Notes under the pieces: model-generated
The model's database searches: none
Seen by the model: the letters and a program-made list of their open reading frames with translations, nothing else
What the model was told of the DNA's origin: nothing
Position numbers and translations under genes: made by a program
Source: Thermococcus sp.
GTDB lineage: Archaea > Methanobacteriota_B > Thermococci > Thermococcales > Thermococcaceae
Length of the DNA stretch: 40,201 bases
Assembly (NCBI RefSeq): GCF_027063845.1
Contig: NZ_JAMOQU010000042.1
Coordinates: 1-40,201 of the forward strand
Direction of reading: 5' to 3'
Shown: one piece after another, positions 25,711 to 34,022 of the stretch
Layout: each line of letters begins with the position of its first letter
How positions within the stretch are numbered: the stretch's first letter is position 1

Positions 25711-26082
25711 ATGGCGAAGCCGAGCTACGTGAAGTTTGAGGTTCCCCAGGAGCTTGCCGAGAAGGCCCTTGAGGCCGTCGAGATTGCTCGCGACACCGGA
25801 AGGATAAGGAAGGGCACCAACGAGACCACCAAGGCCGTCGAGAGGGGCCAGGCCAAGCTCGTTATAATTGCCGAGGACGTTGACCCCGAGGAGATAGTTG
25901 CCCACCTTCCGCCGCTCTGTGAGGAGAAGGAGATTCCGTACATCTACGTTCCGAGCAAGAAGGAACTCGGCGCCGCCGCTGGAATCGAGGTTCCGGCCGC
26001 GAGCGTCGCCATCATCGAGCCCGGAAAGGCCCGCGAGCTCGTTGAGGAGATTGCCACGAAGGTTAGGGAGCTCATGAAGTGA
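25711..26082 (+). CDS. rpl7ae: 50S ribosomal protein L7Ae / C/D and H/ACA RNP core protein
   Basis: 123-aa kink-turn binding protein. It is part of the large subunit, nucleates box C/D and H/ACA guide RNPs, and is also a subunit of archaeal RNase P. Diagnostic RNA-binding stretch: [29 protein letters not shown] at about 35-63, and the VPAASVAI loop near 95. The ATG at 25711 follows GGAGGG. It heads the conserved order L7Ae-S28e-L24e-Ndk. The two C/D box RNAs in this window would be its clients. Confidence 0.97.
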   Translation: MAKPSYVKFEVPQELAEKALEAVEIARDTGRIRKGTNETTKAVERGQAKLVIIAEDVDPEEIVAHLPPLCEEKEIPYIYVPSKKELGAAAGIEVPAASVAIIEPGKARELVEEIATKVRELMK

Positions 26083-26100
26083 GCTCCTTTTCCTTCCTTA
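26083..26100 (+). terminator. Pyrimidine-rich terminator after rpl7ae
   Basis: The T/C-rich run CTCCTTTTCCTTCCTT directly follows the L7Ae stop and precedes a new TATA (GGTTTAAGG near 26110). Thermococcales terminate at T-rich tracts without a hairpin. Confidence 0.35.
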
Positions 26101-26149
26101 TCACGAAAGGTTTAAGGTTCATCCCGCGAGTCTTTACGAGGTGTGAGGT

Positions 26150-26362
26150 ATGAGCGACGAAGGCTACCCCGCCGAGGTTATCGAAATCGTTGGAAGAACC
26201 GGCGTCACCGGTGGCGTTACTCAGGTCAAGGTCAGAATCCTCGAGGGACGCGACAAGGGTCGCGTCATCAGGAGGAACGTTAAGGGTCCCGTTCGCGTCG
26301 GCGACATAGTCATCCTCAGGGAGACCGAGCGTGAGGCGAGAGAAATCAGGAGGAGGCGTTGA
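26150..26362 (+). CDS. rps28e: 30S ribosomal protein S28e
   Basis: 70-aa OB-fold small-subunit protein found in archaea and eukaryotes. Family core: [26 protein letters not shown] and [19 protein letters not shown], with a basic C-terminus ending RRRR. The ATG is behind GAGGTGTGAGG. It has its own TATA at about 26110 and lies 2 nt before the L24e start region, so the two ribosomal genes are one transcript. Confidence 0.97.
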
Positions 26363-26364
26363 AA

Positions 26365-26568
26365 ATGGCCCGCTGGAACGTCTGCTCCTACTGCGGAAGG
26401 GAGTTCGAGCCGGGAACTGGAAAAATGTTCGTCAGGAACGACGGCAGAGTGCTCTTCTTCTGCTCCAGCAAGTGCGAGAAGTACTACTTCATGGGCAGGA
26501 ACCCGAGGAAGCTCAAGTGGACCAAGGCCTTCCAGGAGGCCAGGCTTCAGAGGGCCAAGAGGAAGTGA
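26365..26568 (+). CDS. rpl24e: 50S ribosomal protein L24e
   Basis: 67-aa zinc-binding ribosomal protein: [19 protein letters not shown] with C7 and C10, then [11 protein letters not shown] carrying the second cysteine pair, and the family end [16 protein letters not shown]. The ATG at 26365 follows AGGAGG at 26350-26355; a TTG 6 nt upstream is in frame but out of register with that site. A T/C-rich tract (26569-26581) follows the stop as a probable terminator. Confidence 0.97.
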
Positions 26569-26644
26569 TTTCTTTCTTTTCAATCCCCTTTCCACTCCAA
26601 AAAACCTATTAACCGCGCGCCCCATTCTATAATCGGTGTTGCCG

Positions 26645-27169
26645 ATGGCCGAGAGCAAGGTCGAAAGAACCCTCGTTATTCTGAAGCCGGACGCCGTTGT
26701 TAGGGGTCTTATGGGCGAAATCATAAGCCGTTTTGAGAAGAGGGGCCTTAAAATCGTCGGAATGAAGATGATATGGATTGACCGCGAGCTCGCTGAAAAG
26801 CACTATGAGGAGCACAAGGGCAAGCCCTTCTTCGAGGCTCTGATAGACTACATCACCAAGGCCCCGAGCGTCGTGATGGTAGTTGAAGGGCGCTACGCCA
26901 TAAGCGTCGTCAGGAAGATGGCCGGTGCCACCGACCCGAAGGACGCTGAGCCTGGAAGCATAAGGGGCGACTACGGCCTCGACGTCGGCGATGCGATTTA
27001 CAACGTCATCCACGCCTCAGACAGCCCTGAGAGCGCCGAGAGGGAGATAAACCTCTACTTCAAGCCGGAGGAGCTCTACAGCTACTGCAAAGCGGCGGAC
27101 TGGTTCTACCACACCCACGCGAGGGCAAGGAAGGAGTACCTCGACACGATGGACTGCCTTGAGAGATAA
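26645..27169 (+). CDS. ndk: Nucleoside diphosphate kinase
   Basis: Transfers the gamma phosphate between NTPs and NDPs through a phospho-histidine. Motifs: [19 protein letters not shown] near residue 8, [22 protein letters not shown] near 95, and the active site [16 protein letters not shown] with catalytic H123. At 174 aa it carries the insert and C-terminal extension common in archaeal Ndk. The start is ATG 26645; a GTG 9 nt upstream is possible. TATA TATTAACC at 26607-26614 predicts a leader of about 10 nt. In most archaea infB follows directly, but here a membrane gene intervenes. Confidence 0.97.
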   Translation: MAESKVERTLVILKPDAVVRGLMGEIISRFEKRGLKIVGMKMIWIDRELAEKHYEEHKGKPFFEALIDYITKAPSVVMVVEGRYAISVVRKMAGATDPKDAEPGSIRGDYGLDVGDAIYNVIHASDSPESAEREINLYFKPEELYSYCKAADWFYHTHARARKEYLDTMDCLER

Positions 27170-27184
27170 ATGAGAAAAGAAAGA

Positions 27185-28052
27185 TTAACCGATAACGAAC
27201 TCCCTCTTTTCCCTCTTTCTCTCCCGGACAAACTTGGCGTATTCCTCAACGGCCTCCTCGCATTCCCGTTCCATTGCCGACCTCGTCTCCCTGACAGAGA
27301 TTACCAGCAGGCCAAAGTAAAGCAAAACCGCGAGCATCGCAAGAACCAGCGCAGTAATGTCTCCCGGACCCATTAAAAACCCGATGAAAGGAAGTGCCAG
27401 CGGGACGAGGTAAGATATGACACGGAGCGTCCGGCCGGTTCTAAGGTCAGTCATACATTTCACCACGTCCTTCCACTGGGGAAACTCCCGTGGGAGTCTT
27501 CCGCCGACGACCAGGGTGTTCTCAACCCGATATATAGTGAGACCATCTTCATCAGTTAGACACGAGAGACCGTGGGAACCGGCGATGTCGGCAAGTTCTC
27601 CCTGACATGGGGTTGCCCTGAGCCACCTGAGGGAGGTTTCTCCGGGATAGTGCCCCGAGTAGGATATAAAGCGCAAGGCCCAAGATGAGCAGTACTTGGC
27701 TTTCACTGGCGGTCAACCCAATTCCAAAGGCGATTAGTATCCACGTCAAAAGTGAGACGCTCGGAAACTCATCAACGGTGAGGGCTCTCTTTCCTCGGAA
27801 GCCAGTGTAGATAATAGCCAGAATGAGCGCAAGGAACGTTTGGACTCCCGCAAGTTCTCCTGGCTGAAAGTCGCCGAGCGGCGTGCTCACGAATATGTTT
27901 CCTCTCCCCTGCATTGAAAGGCCGTCGGCGATTATGTAGACGAACAGAGGAGTGTAGAGGGCCATCGTCAGCTCGTAGCTTCTGCCCTTCACCTTTCCAA
28001 GCAGGAACGCGAGCCCAAGGCCAACAATCAGGCCGAGTGCGAGCGCTATCAT
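27185..28052 (-). pseudogene. Multi-pass membrane protein gene, frameshifted
   Basis: Two overlapping minus-strand frames make one protein. The first (ATG 28052 behind GGTGGTGG) gives MIALALGLIVGLGLAFLLG and four or five hydrophobic segments, then ALYILLGALSRRNLPQVAQG and a stop at 27552. The second frame continues GELADIAGSHGLSCLTDEDG, two more membrane segments and a charged tail ending KREKREFVIG, but has no start of its own except an ATG inside the coding region of the first. Removing one base from the GGGG run at 27609-27612 (CCCC on the coding strand) fuses them. Roughly 288 aa if repaired. I do not recognise the family. It could be real decay or an assembly error. Confidence 0.68.
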
Positions 28053-28103
28053 GCCACCACCGTCGGTGGTTACCACTAGGGTTTTTAATCATTGCCCCGA
28101 ACC

Positions 28104-28113
28104 CTTTAAAAAC
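28104..28113 (+). promoter_or_regulatory. Promoter of infB
   Basis: CTTTAAAAAC about 31-40 nt before ATG 28144 with an upstream BRE-like purine tract; AGGTGA at 28133-28138 is the ribosome binding site. A divergent TATA-like ATTAAAAAC for the membrane gene lies about 20 nt to the left. Confidence 0.5.
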
Positions 28114-28143
28114 CCACGCCGGAGTTATGCTCAGGTGATGAAG

Positions 28144-31100
28144 ATGGCAAAGAGGATTAGACAGCCCATCATAGCGGTTCTCGGTCACGTTGACCACGGC
28201 AAGTGCCTGCTCCCGAGCGAGACAGTCGTCGTCCCAGACCTTGGAAGGATAACGCTCGAAGAGCTCTTCAGGATGGGAAAGAGGGTTGTTGAGCGCGACA
28301 ATGAAAAGGAAATCAGAGAGCTTTCATTCCCGATAACGTCCGCAGGGGGAGACGCAAGAGTTTCTCTACATACGGGAACCCACGTGTGGCGCCTCAGGCA
28401 CAGGGGCAAGATGGTGAGGGTCAGACTGAAGAACTGGCACAGCGTTTCGGTAACTCCAGAACATCCGTTCCTCACTACTATGGGATGGAAACGGGCGGAC
28501 CAGCTCAGGCCCGGCGACTACGTCGCGGTTCCGAGGTTCATCCATGCCAACGAGAGTAAAGAGGTCTTTGAGCGCTTTGTGAGAAGAAAGCTCTCAACTC
28601 CGGAGCTCATAGTGAAGCTTGAGAAAGACGTTCTCAACGAGATTAGGGACAGGTTCAAAGGAGAAAAGGAGTACAAAGTCCGCTCCAACGTCTTCCGCGC
28701 CGAGGACCTTGAAGGTCTCTGGGAGAAAGTTGAGAGAATAGCGTTCACACCGAGAATTCACCGCTCCGGCAAGCCAGTCCACTACATCAGGCTCCCGAAG
28801 ACGGACGATGAATGGAAGGCTCTCTTCTACTTCGCCGGCGTTATGTTTGGCGACGGGAGCCAGGAGAAGATAGCCAACAACGACGTTGAGGTGTTTGAAA
28901 GGCTCAAGGCAGTGGAAGCCCTTGGGGTCGAGCTCATCAGGGTGAGGAGAAGAACCTCGTGGGAGATTGAAATCAGGAAGGGAAAGAACGCCCTGATAAG
29001 GCTTATCCGTGCTCTCTTCGACTATCCAGAGAGGCAGAAGGCCAAGAGCATAAAGGTTCCGAACGTTCTCTTCGTCGCACCGAGGGAATACGTTGCCGAG
29101 TTCCTCAGGGGATACTTCGATGCCGACGGACACGTAAGCCTCAAGGACGTCAGAATCGAAGTGACGAGCGCGTCCAGGGAGTTTCTTGAGGGACTTTCAC
29201 TCGTCCTTCTCAGGTTTGGCATAGTTTCAAAGCTCTACCGTTCGGAATACACAACCCTCGTGATTTCCGGCAGGAGGAACCTTGAGGCGTTCAGGCGGTT
29301 CATCGGGTTTACTGTGAAGGAGAAGGCCGAACGCCTTGAAAAGGTGATAGGAAAGAGCAAGAAGAGTGAAACTTACCCAATATTCGAGGAGCTCAAGCGC
29401 CTCAGGCTCCTGTTTGGGTTCACGAGAACCGAACTTAACTCCTTCGTTCCGTTCTACTCAAAGTACGAGTCGAGCGAGGCGCCGAGCTACGAGACCCTGA
29501 TGAGGATTCTCGATGCAATCGAGAGGGGCTCCCCATCGCTCGCAAGGAAGCTCGCGGTGCTTGAGGGCAAGTCCCGGGACCACAACTATCTTCTCGCCCT
29601 CGAAAAGGACGGCCTGATAAAGGACGGAAAGCTCACAGAACTCGGAAAGGAGCTTCTTGAGGTCTGGCGCAACAGGGAGTTCGATTCAAGCGACGTCGCC
29701 TATGTCCGCAACCTCGTCGAGAACTTCGTTTTCATCCCCGTTGAAGAGATAGAAGAGTTCGACTACGACGGCTACGTCTACGACCTCACCACCGAGACCC
29801 ACAACTTCGTCGCCAATGGAATACTCGTCCACAACACGACGCTCCTTGACCGGATAAGGAAAACAAACGTCGCCGGCAAGGAAGCGGGCGGAATAACCCA
29901 GCACATCGGAGCGACGGAGGTTCCGATTGACGTCGTCAAACAGCTCGCCGGACCGCTCATAAAGCTCTGGAAGGGCGAGATAAAGCTCCCCGGCCTGCTC
30001 TTCATAGACACGCCCGGCCACGAGGCGTTTACGAGTTTGCGCGCGAGAGGAGGTAGCTTAGCTGATTTGGCCGTTCTTGTCGTTGACATCAACGAGGGCT
30101 TTCAGCCCCAGACGATAGAGAGCATTGAGATACTGAGGCGTTACAGAACACCCTTCATAGTTGCCGCCAACAAGATAGACAGGATAAAGGGCTGGGTTGT
30201 CGAGGAGGACGAGCCGTTTTTGGTCAACATCAAGAAGCAGGACCAGAGGGCCGTTCAGGAGCTCGAAACCAAGCTCTGGGAGCTCATCGGTAAGTTCTAC
30301 GAGCTCGGCTTCCAGGCGAACCGTTTCGACCGCGTTCAGGACTTTACCAGAGAGCTGGCGATAGTTCCAATCTCCGCCAAATACGGCATAGGCATTCCCG
30401 AGCTTCTCGTTCTCATTGCTGGTCTCAGCCAGAAGTACCTCGAGCAGAAGCTCAAGATAGAGGTCGAGGGGCCAGCGCGCGGAACAATCCTCGAGGTCAG
30501 GGAAGAGCTCGGCCTTGGAACAACGATAGACGTTATCATCTACGACGGAACGCTGAGGAAGGATGACACAATCGTGGTCGGCGGAAAAGACAAAGCCATC
30601 GTCACCAAAATCCGCGCCCTGCTCAAGCCGAAGCCCCTCGACGAGATTCGCGACCCGCGCTTCCGCTTCGACCAGGTTGATGAAGTTACGGCCGCTGCCG
30701 GTGTCAAGATAGCCGCCTCTGGTCTCGAAGAGGCCCTGGCCGGTTCACCGGTAATCGCCGCGAGGAGCGAGGAGGAAATCGAAAAAGCCAAGCAGGAAAT
30801 CCTGAACCAGATACAGAGCGTCGTCATAAGCACTGGTAAAATAGGCGTCATCGTCAAGGCCGACACCCTCGGAAGCCTTGAGGCCCTGAGCAAGGAGCTC
30901 CAGGAGAAGGGCATTCCGATAAGGAAGGCCGACGTTGGAAACATCAGCAAGACCGACGTCATGGAAGCTTTGAGCGTCCGCGAGGAGGAGCCGAAGTACG
31001 GCGTCGTCCTCGGCTTTAACGTCAAGGTCAACGAAGATGCAGAAGAGGTCGCGAAGGCCAAGGGAGTGCCGATTTTCGTCGGGAACATCATCTACAAGCT

Positions 31101-31572
31101 CATAGAGGACTACGAGGCCTGGGTCAAGGCGGAAGAGGAGAAGAAGAAGCGCGAGCTACTCAAGAACGTCACCTTCCCGGGAGTCATAAGGCTCTACCCG
31201 GACGAGCGCTACGTATTCAGGAGGAGCAAGCCGGCAATAGTAGGTGTCGAGGTGCTTGAGGGCAGGATAAGGCCGGGGGTAACCCTCATCAAGGAAACTG
31301 GCGAGAAAGTCGGCGTCATCAAGTCCATCAAGAACAAGAACGACTTCGTTCAGGAGGCCAAGAAGGGGGACGCTGTTGCCATAGCGATTGAGGGAGCAAT
31401 AGTTGGTAGGCACATCCACCCTGGCGAAACACTCTACGTTGACCTCACCAAGAACGACGTCATAATACTTCTCAAACAGCTCAAGAACGAGCTCGATGAG
31501 AGCGACCTGAGGGCCCTCAAGATGACCGCAAAGGTCAAGGCCAAGGAGGACCCCTTCTGGAGGGCGGTTTGA
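28144..31572 (+). CDS. infB: Translation initiation factor aIF5B (aIF2-like GTPase) with intein
   Basis: GTPase that joins ribosomal subunits at initiation. The reading frame is 1142 codons; without the 544-residue intein the protein is about 598 aa, the normal archaeal size. Extein motifs: GHVDHGK (14-20) interrupted directly before TTLLDRIR, then IDTPGHEAF, AANKIDR, and C-terminal domains ending KAKEDPFWRAV. Because the intein splits the P-loop between Lys and Thr, GTP binding requires splicing. The start is ATG 28144 behind AGGTGA; ATG 28138 overlaps that site. It is the last member of the ribosomal protein/ndk block. Confidence 0.97.
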   Translation: MAKRIRQPIIAVLGHVDHGKCLLPSETVVVPDLGRITLEELFRMGKRVVERDNEKEIRELSFPITSAGGDARVSLHTGTHVWRLRHRGKMVRVRLKNWHSVSVTPEHPFLTTMGWKRADQLRPGDYVAVPRFIHANESKEVFERFVRRKLSTPELIVKLEKDVLNEIRDRFKGEKEYKVRSNVFRAEDLEGLWEKVERIAFTPRIHRSGKPVHYIRLPKTDDEWKALFYFAGVMFGDGSQEKIANNDVEVFERLKAVEALGVELIRVRRRTSWEIEIRKGKNALIRLIRALFDYPERQKAKSIKVPNVLFVAPREYVAEFLRGYFDADGHVSLKDVRIEVTSASREFLEGLSLVLLRFGIVSKLYRSEYTTLVISGRRNLEAFRRFIGFTVKEKAERLEKVIGKSKKSETYPIFEELKRLRLLFGFTRTELNSFVPFYSKYESSEAPSYETLMRILDAIERGSPSLARKLAVLEGKSRDHNYLLALEKDGLIKDGKLTELGKELLEVWRNREFDSSDVAYVRNLVENFVFIPVEEIEEFDYDGYVYDLTTETHNFVANGILVHNTTLLDRIRKTNVAGKEAGGITQHIGATEVPIDVVKQLAGPLIKLWKGEIKLPGLLFIDTPGHEAFTSLRARGGSLADLAVLVVDINEGFQPQTIESIEILRRYRTPFIVAANKIDRIKGWVVEEDEPFLVNIKKQDQRAVQELETKLWELIGKFYELGFQANRFDRVQDFTRELAIVPISAKYGIGIPELLVLIAGLSQKYLEQKLKIEVEGPARGTILEVREELGLGTTIDVIIYDGTLRKDDTIVVGGKDKAIVTKIRALLKPKPLDEIRDPRFRFDQVDEVTAAAGVKIAASGLEEALAGSPVIAARSEEEIEKAKQEILNQIQSVVISTGKIGVIVKADTLGSLEALSKELQEKGIPIRKADVGNISKTDVMEALSVREEEPKYGVVLGFNVKVNEDAEEVAKAKGVPIFVGNIIYKLIEDYEAWVKAEEEKKKRELLKNVTFPGVIRLYPDERYVFRRSKPAIVGVEVLEGRIRPGVTLIKETGEKVGVIKSIKNKNDFVQEAKKGDAVAIAIEGAIVGRHIHPGETLYVDLTKNDVIILLKQLKNELDESDLRALKMTAKVKAKEDPFWRAV
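28204..29835 (+). mobile_element. Intein with LAGLIDADG homing endonuclease in aIF5B
   Basis: Starts at Cys1 (CLLPSETVVV) and ends VHN with Thr as the +1 extein residue, the known P-loop site of Thermococcales IF2 inteins. Splicing blocks: A at 1-10, B with VTPEHPF near 90, F VYDLTTETHNFVANG and G ILVHN. Homing endonuclease motifs YFAGVMFGDGS near 220 and FLRGYFDADGH near 305 keep both acidic residues, so cleavage activity is likely retained. 544 residues, comparable to the long Thermococcus form and longer than the shorter Pyrococcus versions. A helix-rich insertion (about 410-500) lies before block F. Confidence 0.95.
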
Positions 31573-31621
31573 TTCCGACAGACTTTTATATTCTTCTTTC
31601 CCATCATCCGTGGTGAACACG

Positions 31622-31798
31622 ATGGAGGGCAGACGGCTTAAGTGCCCGCTGTGTGGGGGAACGGACTTCCAGGTTGAGGAGGGAAAGCTCGACAGCAAGT
31701 GGGGCTTCACCGCCCATAAGGTCAAGATTGTGATATGCAAAAACTGCGGTTACGTGATGCTGTTCTACGAAGGAAGGACTATCTGGGACTTCGATTGA
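31622..31798 (+). CDS. Small zinc-ribbon protein
   Basis: 58-aa protein with two Cys knuckles: CPLCGGTDF near residue 8 and CKNCGYVMLF near 39, a typical zinc ribbon, followed by EGRTIWDFD. The beta-rich middle (WGFTAHKVKIVIC) pairs the knuckles. Such nucleic-acid-binding ribbons are common in archaea and the specific role is unknown. The ATG at 31622 is preceded by GGTGA at 31611-31615 and a promoter TTTTATAT at 31584-31591, so it is transcribed separately from infB. Confidence 0.8.
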   Translation: MEGRRLKCPLCGGTDFQVEEGKLDSKWGFTAHKVKIVICKNCGYVMLFYEGRTIWDFD

Positions 31799-31807
31799 AA
31801 AGCAAAA

Positions 31808-32596
31808 TCAAAGCCCGCCCTGAAGCCAGCCCACAAGTTTTAGGCTCGTTCCCTTCTCAATTTCTCCCTTCAGGTTCTCCTTCAGCGCGAACGCTCTAAC
31901 CTTTCCGAGGGGCTCGTTGCTGAGGAGCATCATGTAGCCGGCCCCGCAGGGCGTTTCAACTTCCTCAAGCTCAAGGACATGAGCGGTCATGACGTAGTCG
32001 TCTATAAAAGCTCCCTGAACGCTTACCGCCGCTGGGAGAAGTATCTCGGCCTCGTTGAGGTCAATGACGACCTCTTTACCGTCGGGCAGTTTCGTGGTTT
32101 CCCTCTTGAGTTCCTCCGCCGTCCCCTTGTACACAAAGAAGGCCAGCTTAACGTTGAGCTTCTCCGAGTTTAGATAGGCTTTCTTCCTTTCGATGTAGTC
32201 GGTTGCATAGAAGGTAACTGCGGGAGAGTATTCGTTTAAAACCGCCCCCGAGACGTTAGCTTCGGGCCACTTCTTCCACTCGAGGACTTCTTTAACCTCG
32301 AACTCAACCGTTATCCCCTCAAGAACAGGAAAAGCTGTGACCGGTTCCATGTCGCGCTTTACGACTCTGAGGACCAGACCATGGACTAGGGAAACATCCA
32401 CAACTTCATAGGAGAGCTTTTCCTTTCTGAGAAGCTTCTTCTTCTCGAACTCAACGCTCCTGGCCGGGTACTTTCCGAGAACGGCATCCTCGATAAGATT
32501 CAACCCCGCCCTCTGGGGGGTGCAGACGGTGTCAAGGTGACTCCCGTGATGGATTCCGCTTATGAATTTTAACTTTTTCCTCCCACCAAAAACCAT
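31808..32596 (-). CDS. Conserved hypothetical protein, possibly Thermococcales-specific
   Basis: 262 aa, soluble, no signal peptide or membrane segment, and no motif I recognise. The N-terminus is basic (GGRKKLKFISGIHHGS). Several amphipathic beta segments follow (SYEVVDVSLVHGLVLRVV; ITVEFEVKEVLEWKKW), and the end VRAFALKENLKGEIEKGTSLKLVGWLQ resembles an OB-fold strand set. The ATG at 32596 follows GGTGGGA, with a minus-strand TATA TTTTTAAAT near 32626-32634. It faces the zinc-ribbon gene convergently, 9 nt apart. The family assignment is open. Confidence 0.7.
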   Translation of the reverse strand: MVFGGRKKLKFISGIHHGSHLDTVCTPQRAGLNLIEDAVLGKYPARSVEFEKKKLLRKEKLSYEVVDVSLVHGLVLRVVKRDMEPVTAFPVLEGITVEFEVKEVLEWKKWPEANVSGAVLNEYSPAVTFYATDYIERKKAYLNSEKLNVKLAFFVYKGTAEELKRETTKLPDGKEVVIDLNEAEILLPAAVSVQGAFIDDYVMTAHVLELEEVETPCGAGYMMLLSNEPLGKVRAFALKENLKGEIEKGTSLKLVGWLQGGL

Positions 32597-32636
32597 AGAA
32601 TCCCACCGTTGTTAGTACAAAAGGGGATTTAAAAAC

Positions 32637-33899
32637 CTAACGTCTCCGGGTGAGTTCAACAATCGCCTCGACGTGAGGCGTGTGCGAGAACATGTCCACG
32701 AGAACCGCTTCTTCCACGCGGTAAGCTTTTTTCAGGTGGTTCTCGTAGTCGAGCCTGAACGCCTTTGGGTTACAGGAGACGTAAACAATCCTTTCAGCCC
32801 CACTTTTCACCAGCAGTTCCCCGGCTTCCTTCAGCCCCCTCCTCGGTGGGCCAACTATCACGGTATCGTAATCACCTATCGGGGTCTCCTCAGCCCTCCC
32901 AACGCGGAATTGGGCGTTTACTCCGTTCAGCTCGGCGTTTTCCTTGGCCATCTCGACCGCAAAGGGGTTAATCTCGACTCCCTCAACGGCAAAGCCCCTC
33001 TTGGCGAGGTAAACGCCGAAGGTACCGACGCCCGAGTATAGGTCGAGAACCCTTTCGCCGTCGGCGAAGTCCTCAATGGCCCTGAGGAGGAGCTTAAGGG
33101 CGTAGCTGTTGGTCTGAAAAAAGCTGTTGGGATGTATGAGATACACCACGTCATCAATCCGCTCCCTTATGAACTGGCTCCCCGCAACGTGCAGGGGTTC
33201 TCCGCGCGGGTCGTCCCTGTCATCGGTTTTGAGGCTCCAGTAGAGTGAGTCCGCGAAAGAGAAGTAGTCCCTAAAAGCTTCGGCCGTTTCTTCGGAAGGC
33301 CTGCGATGAGCTATGAGGTTTACCATGGCCTCTCCAGTGAACTTGCCCTCCCTGACCTGGAGGTAGTGAACATCTCCGGTTTTCCGTTTCAGGCTCCACG
33401 GCCCAAGCCCCGTTTCCGCCAGAAAGTCGCGGAGGGCGCGCAGGTATTCAGGGGTTTTCTTCGAGAAGACGGGACACTCCGAAAGGTTCACAACGCCAAG
33501 GGGGTTTCCGTACTCCTTGAGGCCAGCGTCGTTGGTCGTCACGATGAAGTTGCTCACGTTGCGAAAGCCCCAGATTTTGGGTGAGCCCTTAATTTCGGCC
33601 CTTATTCCGGTGATTCGCTCGAAGAGTTCAGCCTTGAGTTCAAGCTGGGCCTTGTACTTCAGCCCCTGCCAGAGACAGCCGCCGCACTTCCCGAAGTGCC
33701 TGCATCCCGGAAGAATCCTCAGGGAGGAAGGCTTCAGAAGCTCAAAGTCCCTCGCAATCAACCTGCCGAAGCGCCTTCTCGTTGATTTGACCCTAACCCA
33801 ATCGCCGGGGTAAGCGAATGGGACGTAAACGGTTTTGCTCCCGGCTTGAAGAACTCCAAGGCCGTCGTCGCTGAGCCCTTCTATTCTTCCGTTTACCAT
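32637..33899 (-). CDS. RNA m5U methyltransferase, TrmA/RumA (RlmD) type
   Basis: SAM-dependent enzyme that methylates C5 of uridine in tRNA or 23S rRNA. N-terminal TRAM-like barrel (1-55), then iron-sulfur cysteines C66, C72, C75 (CRHFGKCGGC) and a fourth in LSECPVF near 145. The Rossmann domain has VLDLYSGVGTFGVYLA near 290. The catalytic Cys is C376 in YVSCNP and the general base Glu lies in HVEAIVEL near 411. Motif IV, normally DPPR, reads GPPR here (G350). 420 aa, ATG 33899, close to a minus-strand TTCTTAAG. Thermococcales have two such enzymes (tRNA U54 and rRNA); which one this is cannot be decided. Confidence 0.85.
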   Translation of the reverse strand: MVNGRIEGLSDDGLGVLQAGSKTVYVPFAYPGDWVRVKSTRRRFGRLIARDFELLKPSSLRILPGCRHFGKCGGCLWQGLKYKAQLELKAELFERITGIRAEIKGSPKIWGFRNVSNFIVTTNDAGLKEYGNPLGVVNLSECPVFSKKTPEYLRALRDFLAETGLGPWSLKRKTGDVHYLQVREGKFTGEAMVNLIAHRRPSEETAEAFRDYFSFADSLYWSLKTDDRDDPRGEPLHVAGSQFIRERIDDVVYLIHPNSFFQTNSYALKLLLRAIEDFADGERVLDLYSGVGTFGVYLAKRGFAVEGVEINPFAVEMAKENAELNGVNAQFRVGRAEETPIGDYDTVIVGPPRRGLKEAGELLVKSGAERIVYVSCNPKAFRLDYENHLKKAYRVEEAVLVDMFSHTPHVEAIVELTRRR

Positions 33900-33944
33900 G
33901 GAGGATGATTTGCCCGGTCGCTTAAGAATCCTTCGAAGCCGATA

Positions 33945-33988
33945 ATGCACAACTCTGCACGTGTGCACAGGTGTGGTAAGGTTTATAT
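33945..33988 (+). promoter_or_regulatory. glyA promoter with TGCAC repeats
   Basis: TATA TTTATAT at 33982-33988, 35 nt before ATG 34023. Upstream at about 33946-33970, TGCAC occurs at 33946 and 33955 followed by the palindromes CACGTG and TGTGCACA. The dense, short repeats next to the BRE look like a regulator site; the protein is unknown. Confidence 0.45.
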
Positions 33989-34022
33989 CCCCGTCGTTCG
34001 AAGCACAACCGAGGTGTCCGCG

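Noticed and set aside
27170..27376. Plus-strand ORF after ndk
   Set aside because: It is antisense to the C-terminal part of the membrane protein gene, with no ribosome binding site, and its composition is unlike a gene here.
28056..28070. Palindrome ACCACCG-T-CGGTGGT upstream of infB
   Set aside because: Half of it is the GGTGGT ribosome binding site of the minus-strand membrane gene, so the symmetry is easily explained without an operator.
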